From positions 69,423,006 through 69,487,005 of the forward strand of contig CATQJL010000223.1 of assembly GCA_958299035.1 (NCBI GenBank): DNA of 64,000 nucleotides, in the 5' to 3' direction. Both the position numbers and the translations under genes were made by a program. Every line of letters begins with the position of its first letter. Position 1 is the first letter of the stretch. The notes under the pieces are model-generated. The model was given only the letters and a program-made list of their open reading frames with translations, did no database searches and had not been told where the DNA came from. Origin of the DNA: Cylicocyclus nassatus. Its lineage: Eukaryota > Nematoda > Chromadorea > Rhabditida > Strongylidae. Below, piece by piece: positions 1-11,331 of the stretch.

Positions 1-669
1 AATGACGAGCCAACTTGACGTCCTGTGTATGTAGAGAGACGTGTCGAATAATCCGGAATTTTTCAATGTGTATGTAACGAAGCTGTCGATGTTGCTCATT
101 CGTACGTGCAAATTGCTGTTCTTCTGTCTTTTCCTATTTTCTGCAAAGGACGTTGTTCTCATTCCCTTTTTTGTTTTTCATGAATATGCTCAATCGTCTG
201 TGCAAATTACCGTTCTTCTGCCCTCATAACTATGTACTTTGAAAAGGACATTGTTCTCATCCATCTTTGTTTTTCGCGATTAGTGTGTGTAACTGTCATT
301 TGCTATCATTGTAACTTTCATTACCACCCCAATATGTTGCTGCTCGTATTATGTTCAGTTCTTACTGCAGTTTTTGATGGCAGTGCTCAGAAATTTTGAT
401 AAATGTGAGAAGTGTCGCCCTAATCTCGCTAAGAAAGTGCTCGTTATTAGGAATTCGTTTTGTTACAGACTAGCTATGCTGTGTGAACGCTAACAATCAT
501 GGACCTGACGCTAACAGCCATGGACTTCCACGAAAAAAAGTGAGTGTCTTCGATAGTTTTCTGCTTTTGCTTTTATTGCACTTACATTTTTTTCATTTAC
601 ATATATGTTGCCACTTTTTTTACTTCTGTTTCCCTTCTCTTTTATATGTGCATCTCTTCTCTTCCCCGT
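1..669. other. No supported gene; 3' flank of transposase gene
   Basis: This stretch is T-rich on the plus strand. It lies downstream of the minus-strand transposase gene that ends at 670. The short plus-strand open frames here are low-complexity runs of Phe, Leu and Ser from pyrimidine tracts and look like chance. I saw no terminal inverted repeat for the neighbouring transposon. Confidence 0.5.
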
Positions 670-3474
670 CTACTCTGGTGTCTCATCCGCCGGGTCAGTC
701 TCTTCAGGATCTCTCCCCTTGCGTGAACGGCGAGTGACGAACGAGATAAAGATTTCTTTTCTCCATAAATGTTCCACAGGGGTTTTGTGCCGGAGCTCAG
801 TGTCATACTCGTTGAACTTCCGACGGATTCTGTCGCGCCTTTCAACTACCCTTTCCCCTTTCAACTCTGCCTCTGTCAACGCGTTTAGATGCATAGTCGA
901 CATCGACACATAGAGGTAGTAGGTTTGCGGCGGTCTGAAAAGTAGGTTGAATCGGTGCTACTTGTTATCATAAAAACAATACAGGCCTCCTTACAGGAAA
1001 AGATTTTTTGGGCAGTATAATCTGTCCAAAGCGTTCTTGGTCTCGCACTGGCTAGTTCCACTCAGAGAACTTTCACTCGATATCCTTTTGGAAGACCCGG
1101 TTGAGTAGAATCTCGCGCAGTTTTTCGTGGGCTGGGCTTCCCAAGGGTATTATGGGCTTCCTACCTTCTCCATCAACTTCAAGCGCGTCGTGGGAACATC
1201 TCCTAATGGGCCCGGTGATGTCAGCCTATAATAAATTTTTATGCGGTGTTAGATGACGTATAGTGTTACCTCATCCCATTCGTGTTTGTCGGCCACGTGA
1301 TTTAGGCAACTATTGAACAAGTACTTTGCGTAGTTGCCATCACCGGCAAGCGCTCCTTGTTCAACGGCATAATATAAGTGTTTTTTATGGCTCTTATCCA
1401 GTCCTTGATCACCATGTAGACCCTTCTCTTCGCAACCTTGATTCGAATGATTGGTTTTTGTCGACAGATCCCGGTTGCTTACCGCGTGAAGATTTTTGTC
1501 GAGGTATCTGGCCAGATGCCACCTATCCAGCTTCCACTCGATGGTCTCCCCATATTCATTCTTGTACGACTTGATCTCCTTCCCAAACACTGCGCTGCGG
1601 TCGGTTGCTACCGAACGGATGGGTATTTCCCTTGACTTGAACCACCGCAGCATTCTGCGGAAGCCCTCCTTTTCCATTCTTTGACTGATGTTATCTGCAA
1701 AAGAAAACTCGGGAATGATTGTGTCGGCTTTTCTACCTACCTGTCTCTGAGCGTTCTAGGACTTCCGTGTGTATGCAGAGTTTGGTCCTGAGATCCACAG
1801 CCAGTACCTTGCAAAGCTCTGCACTGTGGCCTCTCGAGTCATACGCGCCGTCTACGGCAATATCCCACGGATCGTTCTGAGTTAGTTTCAAAAGATTTCA
1901 GTTATTTTTCTTGTTGTTTTTACACCTGGTAGACCGCCCTTATCTCATCAATGATGCGGTTCGGGTGCCTTTCGTAGACGGCCGCGATGCACGGCGTTAC
2001 TTCTTCAAACCGATCTTTGTACGTGGACATAGATGATAGGACTAGCCCCATTTCTGAAGCCCACTGCCGCAACTTCTGAAATTTTTGTTTAGAGTTGAGG
2101 CGACCGGGAAATGATATCTTTTTTTACATTCATGCGGACTCCCGTAGTTGTAGCCGCGATACACGCCAACGCGTTGCCGGTGTAGAGCTTGTCGATACGA
2201 CCTGGGCTGATCTTTTCCTGCCCTTCCCATCTCTTGATTTGTGGCTTTATGCCCTTGGTGACGTATTGAATGATGGGAGTGGAACCGTTTATCGACAGGC
2301 GAACCCCGGTTTCACTAATCTCACAGTCGCATCGAGTGAGGAAAAACAGCTCTAGGAGCTTCCTTCCTTGCACCACGAAGTACTTATCCAGTAGCTCCAA
2401 ATCGGTTTCTTTGAGAAGCTGATCTTCACTCTCGTATCCGGACAGTTTTTGTGGTGTGTAACAGGAGCCGCTCTGAAACACCAATCTACTCATTTCTTCC
2501 ATGTTGGCCTGTGAACGAGACGATCTTGGGTTTATTTGCGCTAACCGATGCTTTTTGAGGAGATGTGGAAGTTGTCTGTTTGGACGGTGTGTTGTAGCCT
2601 TCACCAGCGATGGGCGCTGTATTGGTATCCATTTGCATATTCTCAACTACTGCACTGCTTCTTGGCTCCACCGCTCTCTAAACATTTATTTATCTGCTTG
2701 TCGTCTTATTTGACGGGACGCTTTGTGTAGCTGCTTTTTCATTTTTCCTCTATAATTTCGTGCTAATTTTCGCCTGACTTTTCATCAGCATGAAAATTAG
2801 CATTTTTGGGCTTTGCTACTTCGAAAGTGTGCATCACACAAAGCGCGCTCGAGTGGTGGCGGTTGCATATGTTGCATTTACCCACTTGCACTTCGGTCTG
2901 CTCTTCGTCTGCTTCGAATCCTTGCAGGTTGTTCCACCTACCCTCCTTGCTATAGTATCTTTTCATGTAGAAATTTACATACTTTCCTACATCCGGGGCG
3001 GCAATAGTGATGTTATCCTGGCAATTTTCATATGAACAACTGGAAACATGAACGATTTCAAGACTAACTTCTCTTGCAATTGTTCTGATTGCGGTGTTCA
3101 AGCTGCTTGGAATCTGCGCAGGAATGTCTCCGTCATTGACGTAAGCGATACCTTCGGCCGTTTTTGACAAACCTCCACCGCTTACAACAATCTCTGCTAA
3201 GAGATATTGTGCCTACATGATAGAGAATTAGTTTGTCACTGATTTGCGGAGCTGCACTCACAGTATTAAGGAAGTGACTGATGCATACATATCTTCCTTT
3301 GATGTCAAAACCTTCATAACAGTTCCTCAGTACTTCTTGCGTGGTCGATGTGAAAAGCTTGAGGAGAGAAAGGAAAATTCTGTTATGCACTTTGACATGT
3401 GACGTGCGTGTCGCAAAACAGGTCTTGATTCTGCTTCCACAAAGGAAGCAAAGACACGTATTCGCCTTTACCAT
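670..3474 (-). CDS. DDE-type transposase-like gene with N-terminal THAP-like zinc finger; one apparent frameshift
   Basis: Likely a cut-and-paste DNA transposase or a gene derived from one; superfamily uncertain (Kolobok- or P-like by the THAP association only). The chosen start is the ATG at 3474-3472, which follows a CTTCAG acceptor. The first exon encodes CFLCG...YVCISHF, a C-x2-C...C-x2-H THAP-like finger. Introns with GT..AG ends fit at 3261-3213, 2127-2076, 1925-1877, 1740-1695, 1269-1226 and 994-935 (44 to 60 bp). The central exons join into DGAYDSRGHSAELC, then VATDRSAVFG and LDRWHLARYLDKNL, which supply candidate catalytic Asp residues, then CLNHVADKHEW and RRCSHDAL. The C-terminus has LSGTSQCETKNAL and STMHLNALTEAE. 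A +1 or -2 shift near 1083, just after FQKDI, is needed to join the last two blocks, so the gene may be dead or contain a sequence error. The joins between exons in the 2820-2480 stretch are unclear. Confidence 0.72.
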
Positions 3475-4740
3475 AGTTGAAACTTGTAGCCTGAAGTTTC
3501 TTACATTCTCAGCTTGTACAACTTTTCTATTTCGAAATATCACGCCAAAGTCTGGAAATCATCACCATACAATTAATAAATTTGAAGTATTTATATATTT
3601 TTATTTCTGCTGTGATTGGTTTGGAGATGTAATTTATCTATCTCGCTTGTTTTCAGAAGGCTTCCGATCTTGGAGAGGTTGGCGTCAGCTGTAGAACGTT
3701 CCCTGGAATGCGGTCCTCATTGTTTTCATCGTTTTCGTCATGTCAGTCTCAATCATTGTTGCTATCCATTTCCCGCAAGCAATTCGACCCTATAGTTTTT
3801 CGTAACCCGAAAGTCATATTTTATTCCACACGCTGTTTCAAGACTTGGCTGTTGACTTATCATGTTGTGCTACGTTTACAATGTTCATCCCACGTGTAAT
3901 TCGCATTTGACAACTACGGTAAATGAGCCCCGGTGCACCGGGCATGTTGTTATCTTTTGTCTTTGTCTTTGATAAACACATAATTGGCAATCAGTTTATT
4001 TTGTAATCTTAAATTTTCCACAACAACAGTGAAAAAAGTTCGTAGCAACTGCGAATCTTGGGGATGCCATGACATGCACAATTATTTTTGATTCAACTGG
4101 CCGCATCAAAAAACATGGCGAAGTAAATGAGATTGCTGAGCATCAAAAGAAACGGTCGAATAAATAGAAGCAACAACGTAGAAGAGAACTTTGAAGGCAT
4201 GCCAAGCAGAAAACAGAAATGTAGTAAGCAATAGAACATGCGTATCAACCAAATATTTGAGCGATCCATATATAAGGCGATCGATTCGGATAAGCAGCAA
4301 TGGGTTCCGACTGTTATTTCTACTTGCGAGGAAATCCTAAAAACAAAATCTAAGGGCTTATTAAACCCGAGCGAACACTGATGTGATAACTTACTGTCAA
4401 AAATTTGAGCGAAAGGTCTGCCAACAAGAGTTCATGTGACTGTGAACAAGAAAGAGCCCTTTTTCTCTTTTTAGCATAATGTGAACATCTAAAAACAAAA
4501 AATCTAAGCCTTTGGTGGATTCTAGTTGGTGTGAGAGTATTAGCAGACAAATGTGAAATAGACTAACTGTGTCCAGGCCTGTAATTTCCACCTTATTCCT
4601 CCTTATTCGAACTTCAGGCCTCTTGCGGGGAAGCGACAACATTGACGAACTTGCAATAGCAACAATAACCTGAAACATTCATTATAATTACATTCGTGGT
4701 TTACAATTGAGTACCTCGTATTCACTTAATTCAACAAACA
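3475..4740. other. No supported feature
   Basis: Upstream of the transposase gene. A+T-rich sequence with scattered short open frames on both strands and no recognised motif, repeat or terminal inverted repeat. Confidence 0.4.
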
Positions 4741-4824
4741 CAAACGAACAAACAAACAAACAAACACATACAGACACACACACGCACACATACACATACA
4801 AATACACATACACTACACAAACAC

Positions 4825-4855
<31 letters not shown>

Positions 4856-4907
4856 TACCATACACATACACAAACACATACACATACACATACACAAACA
4901 CATGCAC

Positions 4908-4944
<37 letters not shown>

Positions 4945-4975
4945 AACACATACACATACACACACAAATTAGATT
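4741..4975. repeat. (ACACAT)n / (ACAA)n microsatellite
   Basis: About 235 bp of tandem ACACAT hexamers interrupted by ACAA units. The alternating purine-pyrimidine tract produces long spurious open frames of Cys/Met/Val or His/Ile/Thr on the two strands; these are not genes. Confidence 0.97.
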
Positions 4976-5922
4976 ATAAATGCTTACTATAGATGAACAC
5001 AATCTCACATTAGAACATACAGCAACATAAAATAGAAAACCACACACATAATGACTGAAAACAACCTATACTACAATAGAAGTAAGGCGAAACAGCCATA
5101 ATGCACCCATCATATCACTACTAACTATTTATTACCTTGTGAATATTGCACGAAGGAACACGATTTACATATGTGCGAGTGAGCAGGGAGAGGGGGTCCA
5201 TACAAACACAAGCAGGACGAGAACACTAAATACAAATAAGCTAAGGTTTCAGAGATCCTCACTAGAACGGAGAAAACAGCAAGAGGACGACGCTAATGTA
5301 TTCAAGTGGAAGAACTTGCCTTGTAGTAGTGCCAGAGCTACTATTCAAGTGAGCAACACTGGAAACAAGGCCGTTACGCATCTGTTGTACAATGAGAACA
5401 CCTGAAAATACAAAAAAATCTTCAAATACTGTCGAAAAACATGAAATCTCTGCAAATATTTCACCAAGCACCGTTATTGATTGGGTGCCTACGAAGCTCC
5501 ACGTTACGCGCGCTCTTCGTATGCCGTTCAATTGCGCACTTTGGGGAAATCAGTGAAGGGGCGTGCCAGGTGGAGTGGGTGTTTTAGGTGGACTTTTCGG
5601 ACGTGCTTTCTTGTGTTAGTGTGCGTATTCGCGAATGGGGGGTGGACTTGCGGGCTTCTTAGGGGGACTACTATCGGACGCCATCTCATTGAAATATATA
5701 TTGAAATATATTGAAATCTCATGAAGGCTCATTTTGCCTGTCCACTGCCTTTAATTGCGTTTAACTCTCGAACTTACCAATGCTAATTCATGACAAAGGC
5801 ACCTCTATTAAGAGAAAGGTTTCCTCTTTCATACAAAAATAATTTTGAGAAAAATCGTTGAGAAGAAAGGGAGTTATGATTTTTAATCTGGCGCAAGAAC
5901 TTTTGCACCCACCTAATATATA
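4976..5922. other. No supported feature
   Basis: Unremarkable A+T-rich sequence between the microsatellite and an inverted repeat. A short stretch at 5690-5720 repeats TTGAAATATA two to three times. Confidence 0.4.
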
Positions 5923-6340
5923 AATGAAGGAGATAGAAGCTCAAAACCAAAATCACTCAAAATTTGAATTTTTCGTATAGGAAAAAAATCGGGAACTTGC
6001 AACAAAAATCGGGGCAGTCAGTATCGTAAGTTCTTCCACAAGCTCTTTCTAACAGTGCAAAGTTTGTGCTGATTGACCGTTTCTGTGAAAAGTTATGAAT
6101 TCCCTGAAAAATGCCATAATAAATCAAATTTGCCCTTTTGTATTGCTTGCTCGAAAATCATAACTTTTCATAGAGACGCTCAATCGACGCAAACTTTGCA
6201 CTGTTGGAAAGAGCTAGTAAAAGAACCTACAATACCGACTGCTCCGATTTTTGTTGCAGGTTTCCGATTTTTTATGACCCTACACGAAAATTCAAATTTT
6301 GAGTGATTTTTGGTTTTGAGCTTTTATCTCCTTCATTTGT
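5923..6340. repeat. Inverted repeat (fold-back), about 418 bp
   Basis: The outer ends read AATGAAGGAGATAGAAGCTC at 5923 and the complement ending in CTCCTTCATT near 6338. The arms continue inward, through GTCAGTATCGTAAGTTCTT on the left and its partner near 6215, to TGAAAAGTTATGA / TCATAACTTTTCA at 6086-6098 and 6158-6170. The loop is about 60 bp. Probably a MITE-like fold-back. The Ty3/gypsy LTR begins four bases beyond its right end. Confidence 0.8.
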
Positions 6341-6343
6341 ATA

Positions 6344-6606
6344 TGTTGTGTCATCAACTTCGGACACTTCGACTTTTCGTCCTGGAGGGCACAGAAGGAA
6401 GCAAATAGATTTATTAGACAAATAATAGAGAAGAATAAGTATGAGGCGAATGATGAAAATTGAACTGAACTGTAGAACTGACTGAGGCTATGAGTGAGCG
6501 CCTTGTATGGCGCTCATTTCCCGCACACTCTGAGGCTAAGATCGAATGCGCGAGGGCAGATCACTACGAGGAAAACAGCTGATCATTGAGAATCACTGAC
6601 ATAACA
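6344..6606 (-). repeat. 3' LTR of the Ty3/gypsy element
   Basis: On the minus strand this begins TGTTATGTCA and ends TGACACAACA, a TG..CA unit with imperfect short inverted ends. It lies immediately downstream of a purine tract, the expected priming site. Length 263 bp. An AATAAA-type signal lies inside it on the minus strand (CTAATAAATC). Confidence 0.82.
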
Positions 6607-6614
6607 CCTCCCCC
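6607..6614 (-). other. Polypurine tract
   Basis: GGGGGAGG on the minus strand, abutting the first base of the LTR. This is the position of the plus-strand DNA primer in LTR retroelements. Confidence 0.75.
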
Positions 6615-6745
6615 AGTAGGGTAGTTAAAGCAAAACTAGCCTACGACAAAAGCTTGAACTACAAATATGAACAGTTAAGAAATAGGTCATACATAGACGT
6701 CACTATCATTTAAACAACAAAAAAAACCAAACATACAATAACATA

Positions 6746-7997
6746 CTATGAATTAGGTTGGAACCGCTGTACAGGTCTTCTCGTTCTGCTCGATCTTCGA
6801 AGCGTTGTCGGCGGCGTGGACGGCTCGTGGCTTGATGTCGACGTCGATGTCGCTGAATCCATGGGTGCTGACGCATCGCTCGCGATCGCTTGCTCGGAAT
6901 TCTCATCAGCTGCACTGCCATTCCTCTGTAGAGTGTCGTCTTCTGTCAAAACATCTAAGAGTATCTTCAATGCTTCGGACTGTTGTTGGAGTTGCTGGTG
7001 TACGGCGAGCTGTTCACTGTCGCTTCGATGTCGTAGCTGATTTGCGTGCTTCTTGCAGATTTCATTGCCAACCATTACTTCGTAGTTGACAGGTCCTATA
7101 CGTTTCAACACGGTTCCCTTCATTCAGTGAAAGTGGGGTGGCTTCCGCTGCTTAGCGTACACTAAGTCGCCAACTTCGAAGTGTTTCCAAACGACTCCAT
7201 GTTTCGTATCAAATTTTTCTTCCATGCGTTCTCTTCTTCTTCGTGCGACTGGATCTTCGGCATCTTCTGACATTGGTAGTAACAGGCTTAGTCTTGTACG
7301 CAAGTTTCTGCCCAAAAACAATTCTGCTGGTGTCTTGTCGTTCAAGTTCGTGTTTGGTGTTGTCGTATACGCTTGTAATACCACATTTATAGTCTCTTCT
7401 GTTGGCCTCTCCTCCCCCTCTAGTTTCTTGATCCCGCGTTTGTATCAACGAAACGCTCTGCCTGTCCGTTCGAGAGGGTGGTATAGAGCAGTCCTTATGT
7501 GTATGATTCCATCTTCGTCACACATCTTCTTGAACAAGTCCGACGTGAACTGAGTACCGTTGTCGCGCCTTCACCGTTTTCGAAGCCGAGATATTGCTCA
7601 TCTCAATCATTTCAGGCCATTTGCTGCAGGCATCTACCACGCCCAAGTAGAAAACTCCTTGCATAGGTCCAGCGAAGTCGATGTGTATCCTCTGCCACAC
7701 TCGAGTCGCGGATGGCTATGCTTCTAATAGTACTTTCGTCGGATTTTTGGCTAATTCCTGATAATTCGTACATTTTCGTACCAAGTCTTCGCAATCTTTG
7801 TTAATATTCGGCCAGTAGACGTAACTTCGAGCTAATTTCTTCATCCTTACAATCCCTGGATGACCACTATACAGTTCTCTTAGAACATTTTTTCGAAGCT
7901 CCTTGGGTATCACAACCTTTTCGGCTGACATCAGACATTGCTCCACGACTGACAATGTGTCTCTTCGATTTCGAAAATGTGCCAACTCCCCATCCAC
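6746..7997 (-). pseudogene. Integrase region of the Ty3/gypsy element
   Basis: Integrase inserts the cDNA into the genome. Fragments in different minus-strand frames give SGHPGIVRMKKLARSYVYWP with downstream Cys from the HHCC zinc-binding domain (7716-7997). The next fragment has RIHIDFAGP and VVDACSKWPEM, containing the first catalytic Asp (7518-7700). Near 7440-7560, in another frame, lies an NGQAERF block containing the catalytic Glu. C-terminal pieces follow at 7124-7384 (TRLSLLLP, VWKHFEVGDLVYAK) and 6746-7123 (KGTVLKRIGPVNYEV, an SH3-like tail motif). The second Cys pair of the zinc domain appears altered, and at least three frame changes are needed to read through. Confidence 0.85.
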
Positions 7998-8361
7998 GTC
8001 TGATCATTCTCCTTTCTTCTGTCAGTATTCTTCTTAGCACTGGATCCTACTTCGTATAGGACTGCACATCTGATACCGTCACTGGCAATTTCCTTATGCA
8101 GTTCTTCAATATGAAGTTCACGTCGTTCTCAACGGCAGCTATCACGACGTCTTCTTCGTTATTCTGACTCTTCTTCATCAACCGTGACAAGCCATCTGCT
8201 TGTCCAAACTTCGTAGTCTTGACATACTCTATGTCAAATCATATCCAAGCAGTATTGTAGCCCATCTCATAAGTCGGTTAGCGGAGTAGACTGGAACTCC
8301 TTTCTTATCACCGAAGATGGCTAGCAATGGTTGATGGTCCGTCAGAAGTAAAAACTTTCGT
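7998..8361 (-). pseudogene. Degraded RNase H / connection segment of the Ty3/gypsy element
   Basis: This part links the RNase H remnant to the integrase. I read short matches in shifting frames (for example a KQHMDGELAHF-like junction near 8000) but no continuous frame. It is best treated as decayed internal pol sequence. Confidence 0.55.
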
Positions 8362-9090
8362 TCAAATATGTACTTCAGGAATTTCTTGATTGCCTCCATC
8401 GGCATACCTTTGCGATATCACACAACCGATACCATAGCCACTAGCGTCCGCTGCCACGACTATCTTCTGCCTTGGATCATAGTGAGCAAAGTTTAGCTCA
8501 CTCGACAAAGTCTCCTTGAGCTTTTCGAACGCTTCTTGATGTGTTCGTGTCCATTCCCACTTCGCATCTTTCTTGAGCATTGCGCCCAATGGCCCACGAA
8601 GATCCTTAATCTTTGGCATGAACGCCGCATAGTACGTTATCATGTCAAGAAAAGCTCTCATTTGGTTCGCATTCTTCGCTCATCCATATTCTTCGGTTCG
8701 TCCATATTCTTGATTGCTTCAATCTTCTCTGAGTTCGGTCTTCTGCCGTTTCGATTTACTATAAAGGCAAGATATCCTTTCTCTGGCTTAGCGAAAGAAC
8801 ACTTCTCTAGACGAATCCTGAATCCATATTCGGCTATCCTTGCAAAAACAGCAAGTAGATTCTCCACCTTTCTTCTTCGGTTCTTCCACAGACCAAGATG
8901 TCGTCTAGGTAGGTTGCTACCCCTCGCAGACCATTCACCATCTTGTTCATGATTTGCTGGAAGATCTCTGATGCTGTCTTTATTCCAAAAGACAGTCTAT
9001 TGTATTGGTACAATCCTCCATGCGTGTTTATCACAACCATTTTCTTCGCTTCTTCTGACAACTCGATCTGCAGATAGGCGTCCTACAGAT
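8362..9090 (-). pseudogene. Reverse transcriptase and RNase H of the Ty3/gypsy element
   Basis: The 8834-9061 frame holds the polymerase palm with ATYLDDILV (YLDD catalytic box), preceded by YNRLSFGIKTASEIFQQIM. 8658-8867 continues with RLEKCSFAKPEKGYLAFIV. 8362-8661 gives the connection and RNase H start (MITYYAAFMPKIKDL, then KIVVAADASGYGIGCVIS with the RNase H Asp). The three frames are adjacent and collinear but shifted against each other, with a short tandem duplication encoding an NMDE-type repeat near 8690. Non-functional. Confidence 0.88.
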
Positions 9091-9939
9091 CTATCTGCGA
9101 AAACACTGTACCTCCGTTGAAAGATGCGAATATATCCTCCGGCAATGGCAACGGGTAATCATACGACTCCAGCGCTTTGTTGAGTCCAGTGAGAAGTCAG
9201 CACACACTTTTAACTTCCCATTCGCTTTCCTGACACATACGATGGGAGCTGCCCATTCGCTATGCGTCACTGGACTTATGACCTTCAGTTCCCATAGCCT
9301 GTCGAGCTCCTTTTCGACAGCTTCGACCGCAGCATAGCGGACAGGCCTGCAAGGCTTGAACACTGGGCGAACGTCCTCGTCAACTATGTGTGCTTTCTCC
9401 TTCGTGCACAATCCCAATCCTTCTTTGCAGACCTCCGGGTAAGCTTCTTTCAGCTTCTGAGCGATAACTTCGTGTTGTCCCAACTTTACTTCAGCAGCCA
9501 TCCTGCTCAAGTGATACGACATTTCTTCGTTTTTCTGAATCCATTCCAGTCCTAGCAATGAGTTGTGGGGCGTCACATATGCGTAGCCTTCGCTCCTAGA
9601 ATTTTTGATCTCGTAATTGCACCATAGCTTTCCATGAACCTTCATGTAGCCTCCACTGGCATTCTTGACGACCACGTTCGTGTTCTCTAGCCGAGGAGCA
9701 CCCATGCTCCTCCATATTGATTCGTTTAACAGTGTGACGTCTGATCCAGTATCCAACAGAAGGCTAACTAAATGATTATTCACTTTTGCTTCGATATACA
9801 TACTTGTCGAGTTGACATCCACCATCGCATTCGCAATCTTCGCTATGCCGTGCACATGACGTTTTGGTTTCGTCCAACTTGTGTTCTTACTGGTGTCGCT
9901 GCTTTCTGTGGATTCTTCGTTTTGAATCTTGCTGAACAA
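9091..9939 (-). pseudogene. Protease and N-terminal reverse transcriptase of the Ty3/gypsy element
   Basis: A 282-codon minus-strand frame, the longest in the window. It contains LLLDTGSDVTLL, the retroviral-type aspartic protease active site, then a linker. The N-terminal reverse-transcriptase fingers follow: VISPVTHSEWAAPIVCVRKANG and KLKVCADFS. The frame is lost right after ADFS, where the palm should continue. Confidence 0.88.
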
Positions 9940-10864
9940 GTGCTTTCTTCTCCGCCACTTGTTCGCAATACTTCTCCTTGTGACCTGTCTTCTTGCACTT
10001 CTTACAAAACCACTGCTTCACCTTGCATTCCCTGGCAAAGTGAGCTTTACCACAGTTCCAGCACTCCAGCTTCGTGGGTTCCTCCTTGCTTGTTGCTACG
10101 ACAATCTTCGCGAAACCAGCTACAGTCTCGCTGTCTTTCTTGAGACTGAGGAAGTTTTCGCACTCCAAGTACAATTGGTGTAGCGACATTTTTCGTCCAG
10201 CTTTGTATTCCTTGTCCAGCACGGCGATGAGTCGCTGCTTGATTTCAGCTTCTTTTTGGCTTTTCAGGCCAAATATCTATAGCAAGCATTTGATCCCATC
10301 GCTATCGAGTTGTGGAATCTTCGCTTTCTCGCACAATTCGTTTACTCTTCCAGTGTACATGAGGTAATCTTCGGCGTCGTTCTTTTGCAGCTTTAAGCAC
10401 TGGTACCTCATTGTAAATTTGGAGATCTTTACGTCGAATAATTGCTTTAATGTTTCGACGGTTTTTTCGAACTTTATCGTAGTCACTTCTTTCGGTAGCA
10501 TATGTCTCTGATATTTTTCGAAACATTCCTTCTCGAGCTTTTCGCAAAGAAGCCTCACTCTGGCACCCTCTGGCAGCTGCTTCGCATCTTCGACAAAGAC
10601 TTCCTTGTAGCGCGTGAACCATTTACTGAAGCATTCGTCCGCTTCTGGATCGAAGTAGAATTTTTCGATCCGGTTGCTCAGCGCGGACATCATGTTCGGA
10701 ACTTCCGACGACGTACTGGGCTGTCCAGTACCTGCGGTATGCTTCAGAAACGTCTCCATCATTTCTTGCCTCTCTTCTCCCATCATTTTCCTGAGGCTCT
10801 TCTGGTTTTCTCTGATTAGTTCCTTGAACACAATCATTAACTCCTCTGTGCCTATTTTCGCCAT
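9887..10864 (-). pseudogene. Gag with CCHC zinc knuckles
   Basis: The capsid part is 10,277-10,864, 195 codons starting MAKIGTEELMIVFKELIREN, with a coiled-coil-prone N-terminus and the FEKYQRHMLPKE / TVETLKQLFDVKISKF capsid-like helices. A stop near 10,277 separates it from 9887-10,222, which carries two knuckles: C-x2-C-x3-H-x4-C (CWNCGKAHFAREC, one residue short in the middle) and C-x2-C-x4-H-x4-C (CKKCKKTGHKEKYC). Gag packages the element RNA. The 9887-9939 end overlaps the protease frame, as is usual for gag-pol junctions. Confidence 0.87.
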
Positions 10865-10920
10865 TTGTAAACACTCCAGCTTTCAAGATTTCGTCTCCCT
10901 GCAGCTCCATCTGACTGCTA

Positions 10921-11240
10921 TTAAAGCTTCTCCCAAAGTTAAAAATGAAAATTATGAAAATTTGTCCAATTTGGACGTGGTAGAAACATGGGTTCGAAAT
11001 TTCGGCGATTCATTGATCACAAGAGTAAGCTACATACGAATATGACTGCTAGAAAGAGGAAGAAAAGCTGAATCGGATAGTGCTTGAAGCGTTTCTCTAT
11101 CTTTGCTGCAATTGCTTTTATGATAGGCTGAAAAAACGGCAAGAACTTGAAAAATGAAAAATGAAATTGAAAAATGAAAAATTGAAAAATGTGGGTTTTT
11201 AGTTTGTGCATTAACAAGGACATACACAACAATTTTTGTT
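10921..11240. other. Junction between Ty3/gypsy and Penelope-like elements
   Basis: No gene. 11,150-11,200 has a short degenerate GAAAAAT repeat. This is where the missing 5' LTR should be; no LTR-like sequence was found. Confidence 0.5.
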
Positions 11241-11257
11241 CTCAATTTGAACACCAT

Positions 11258-11331
11258 CCGGTTTCGGGGCTAAGAACTATACCGGTAGTGCAGCTTCCTT
11301 GGTGCCCCTCATCAGTAGTTCCCAAGGAAGC
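11258..11331 (-). ncRNA. Hammerhead-ribozyme core in non-standard strand order
   Basis: Read 5' to 3' on the minus strand: stem I 5' GAACUA (11,321-11,316), CUGAUGA (11,315-11,309), stem II 5' GGGGC (11,308-11,304), linker, stem III 3' CCGGU (11,285-11,281), A17 (11,280), stem I 3' UAGUUC (11,279-11,274), UUA, stem II 3' GCCCC (11,270-11,266), GAA (11,265-11,263), stem III 5' ACCGG (11,262-11,258). All consensus positions are met: C3-A9, G10.1-C11.1, G12-A14, A15.1-U16.1, C15.2-G16.2 and H17=A. A 10-bp helix GCTTCCTTGG / CCAAGGAAGC (11,331-11,322 with 11,302-11,293) brackets the first segment. The order is I-II, III-I, II-III, not any of types I to III. It sits about 170 bp downstream of the Penelope-like frame. 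Such elements are known to carry hammerheads. Activity is not shown. Confidence 0.6.

Larger units (their letters stand above)
6344..10920 (-). mobile_element. Ty3/gypsy-type LTR retrotransposon, degenerate, 5' LTR not found
   Basis: On the minus strand the order is Gag, zinc knuckles, aspartic protease, reverse transcriptase, RNase H, integrase, polypurine tract, 3' LTR, which is the Ty3/gypsy (Metaviridae-type) order. The reading frame is cut by several stops and shifts, so it cannot be autonomous. No copy of the 263-bp LTR is visible upstream of Gag (10,870-11,300), so the 5' end is truncated or has been replaced. It follows a fold-back repeat at its LTR side and a Penelope-like element at its Gag side. 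Confidence 0.9.

Noticed and set aside
4688..5047. Long Cys/Met/Val and His/Ile/Thr open frames
   Set aside because: Products of the (ACACAT)n microsatellite on both strands; no coding signal.
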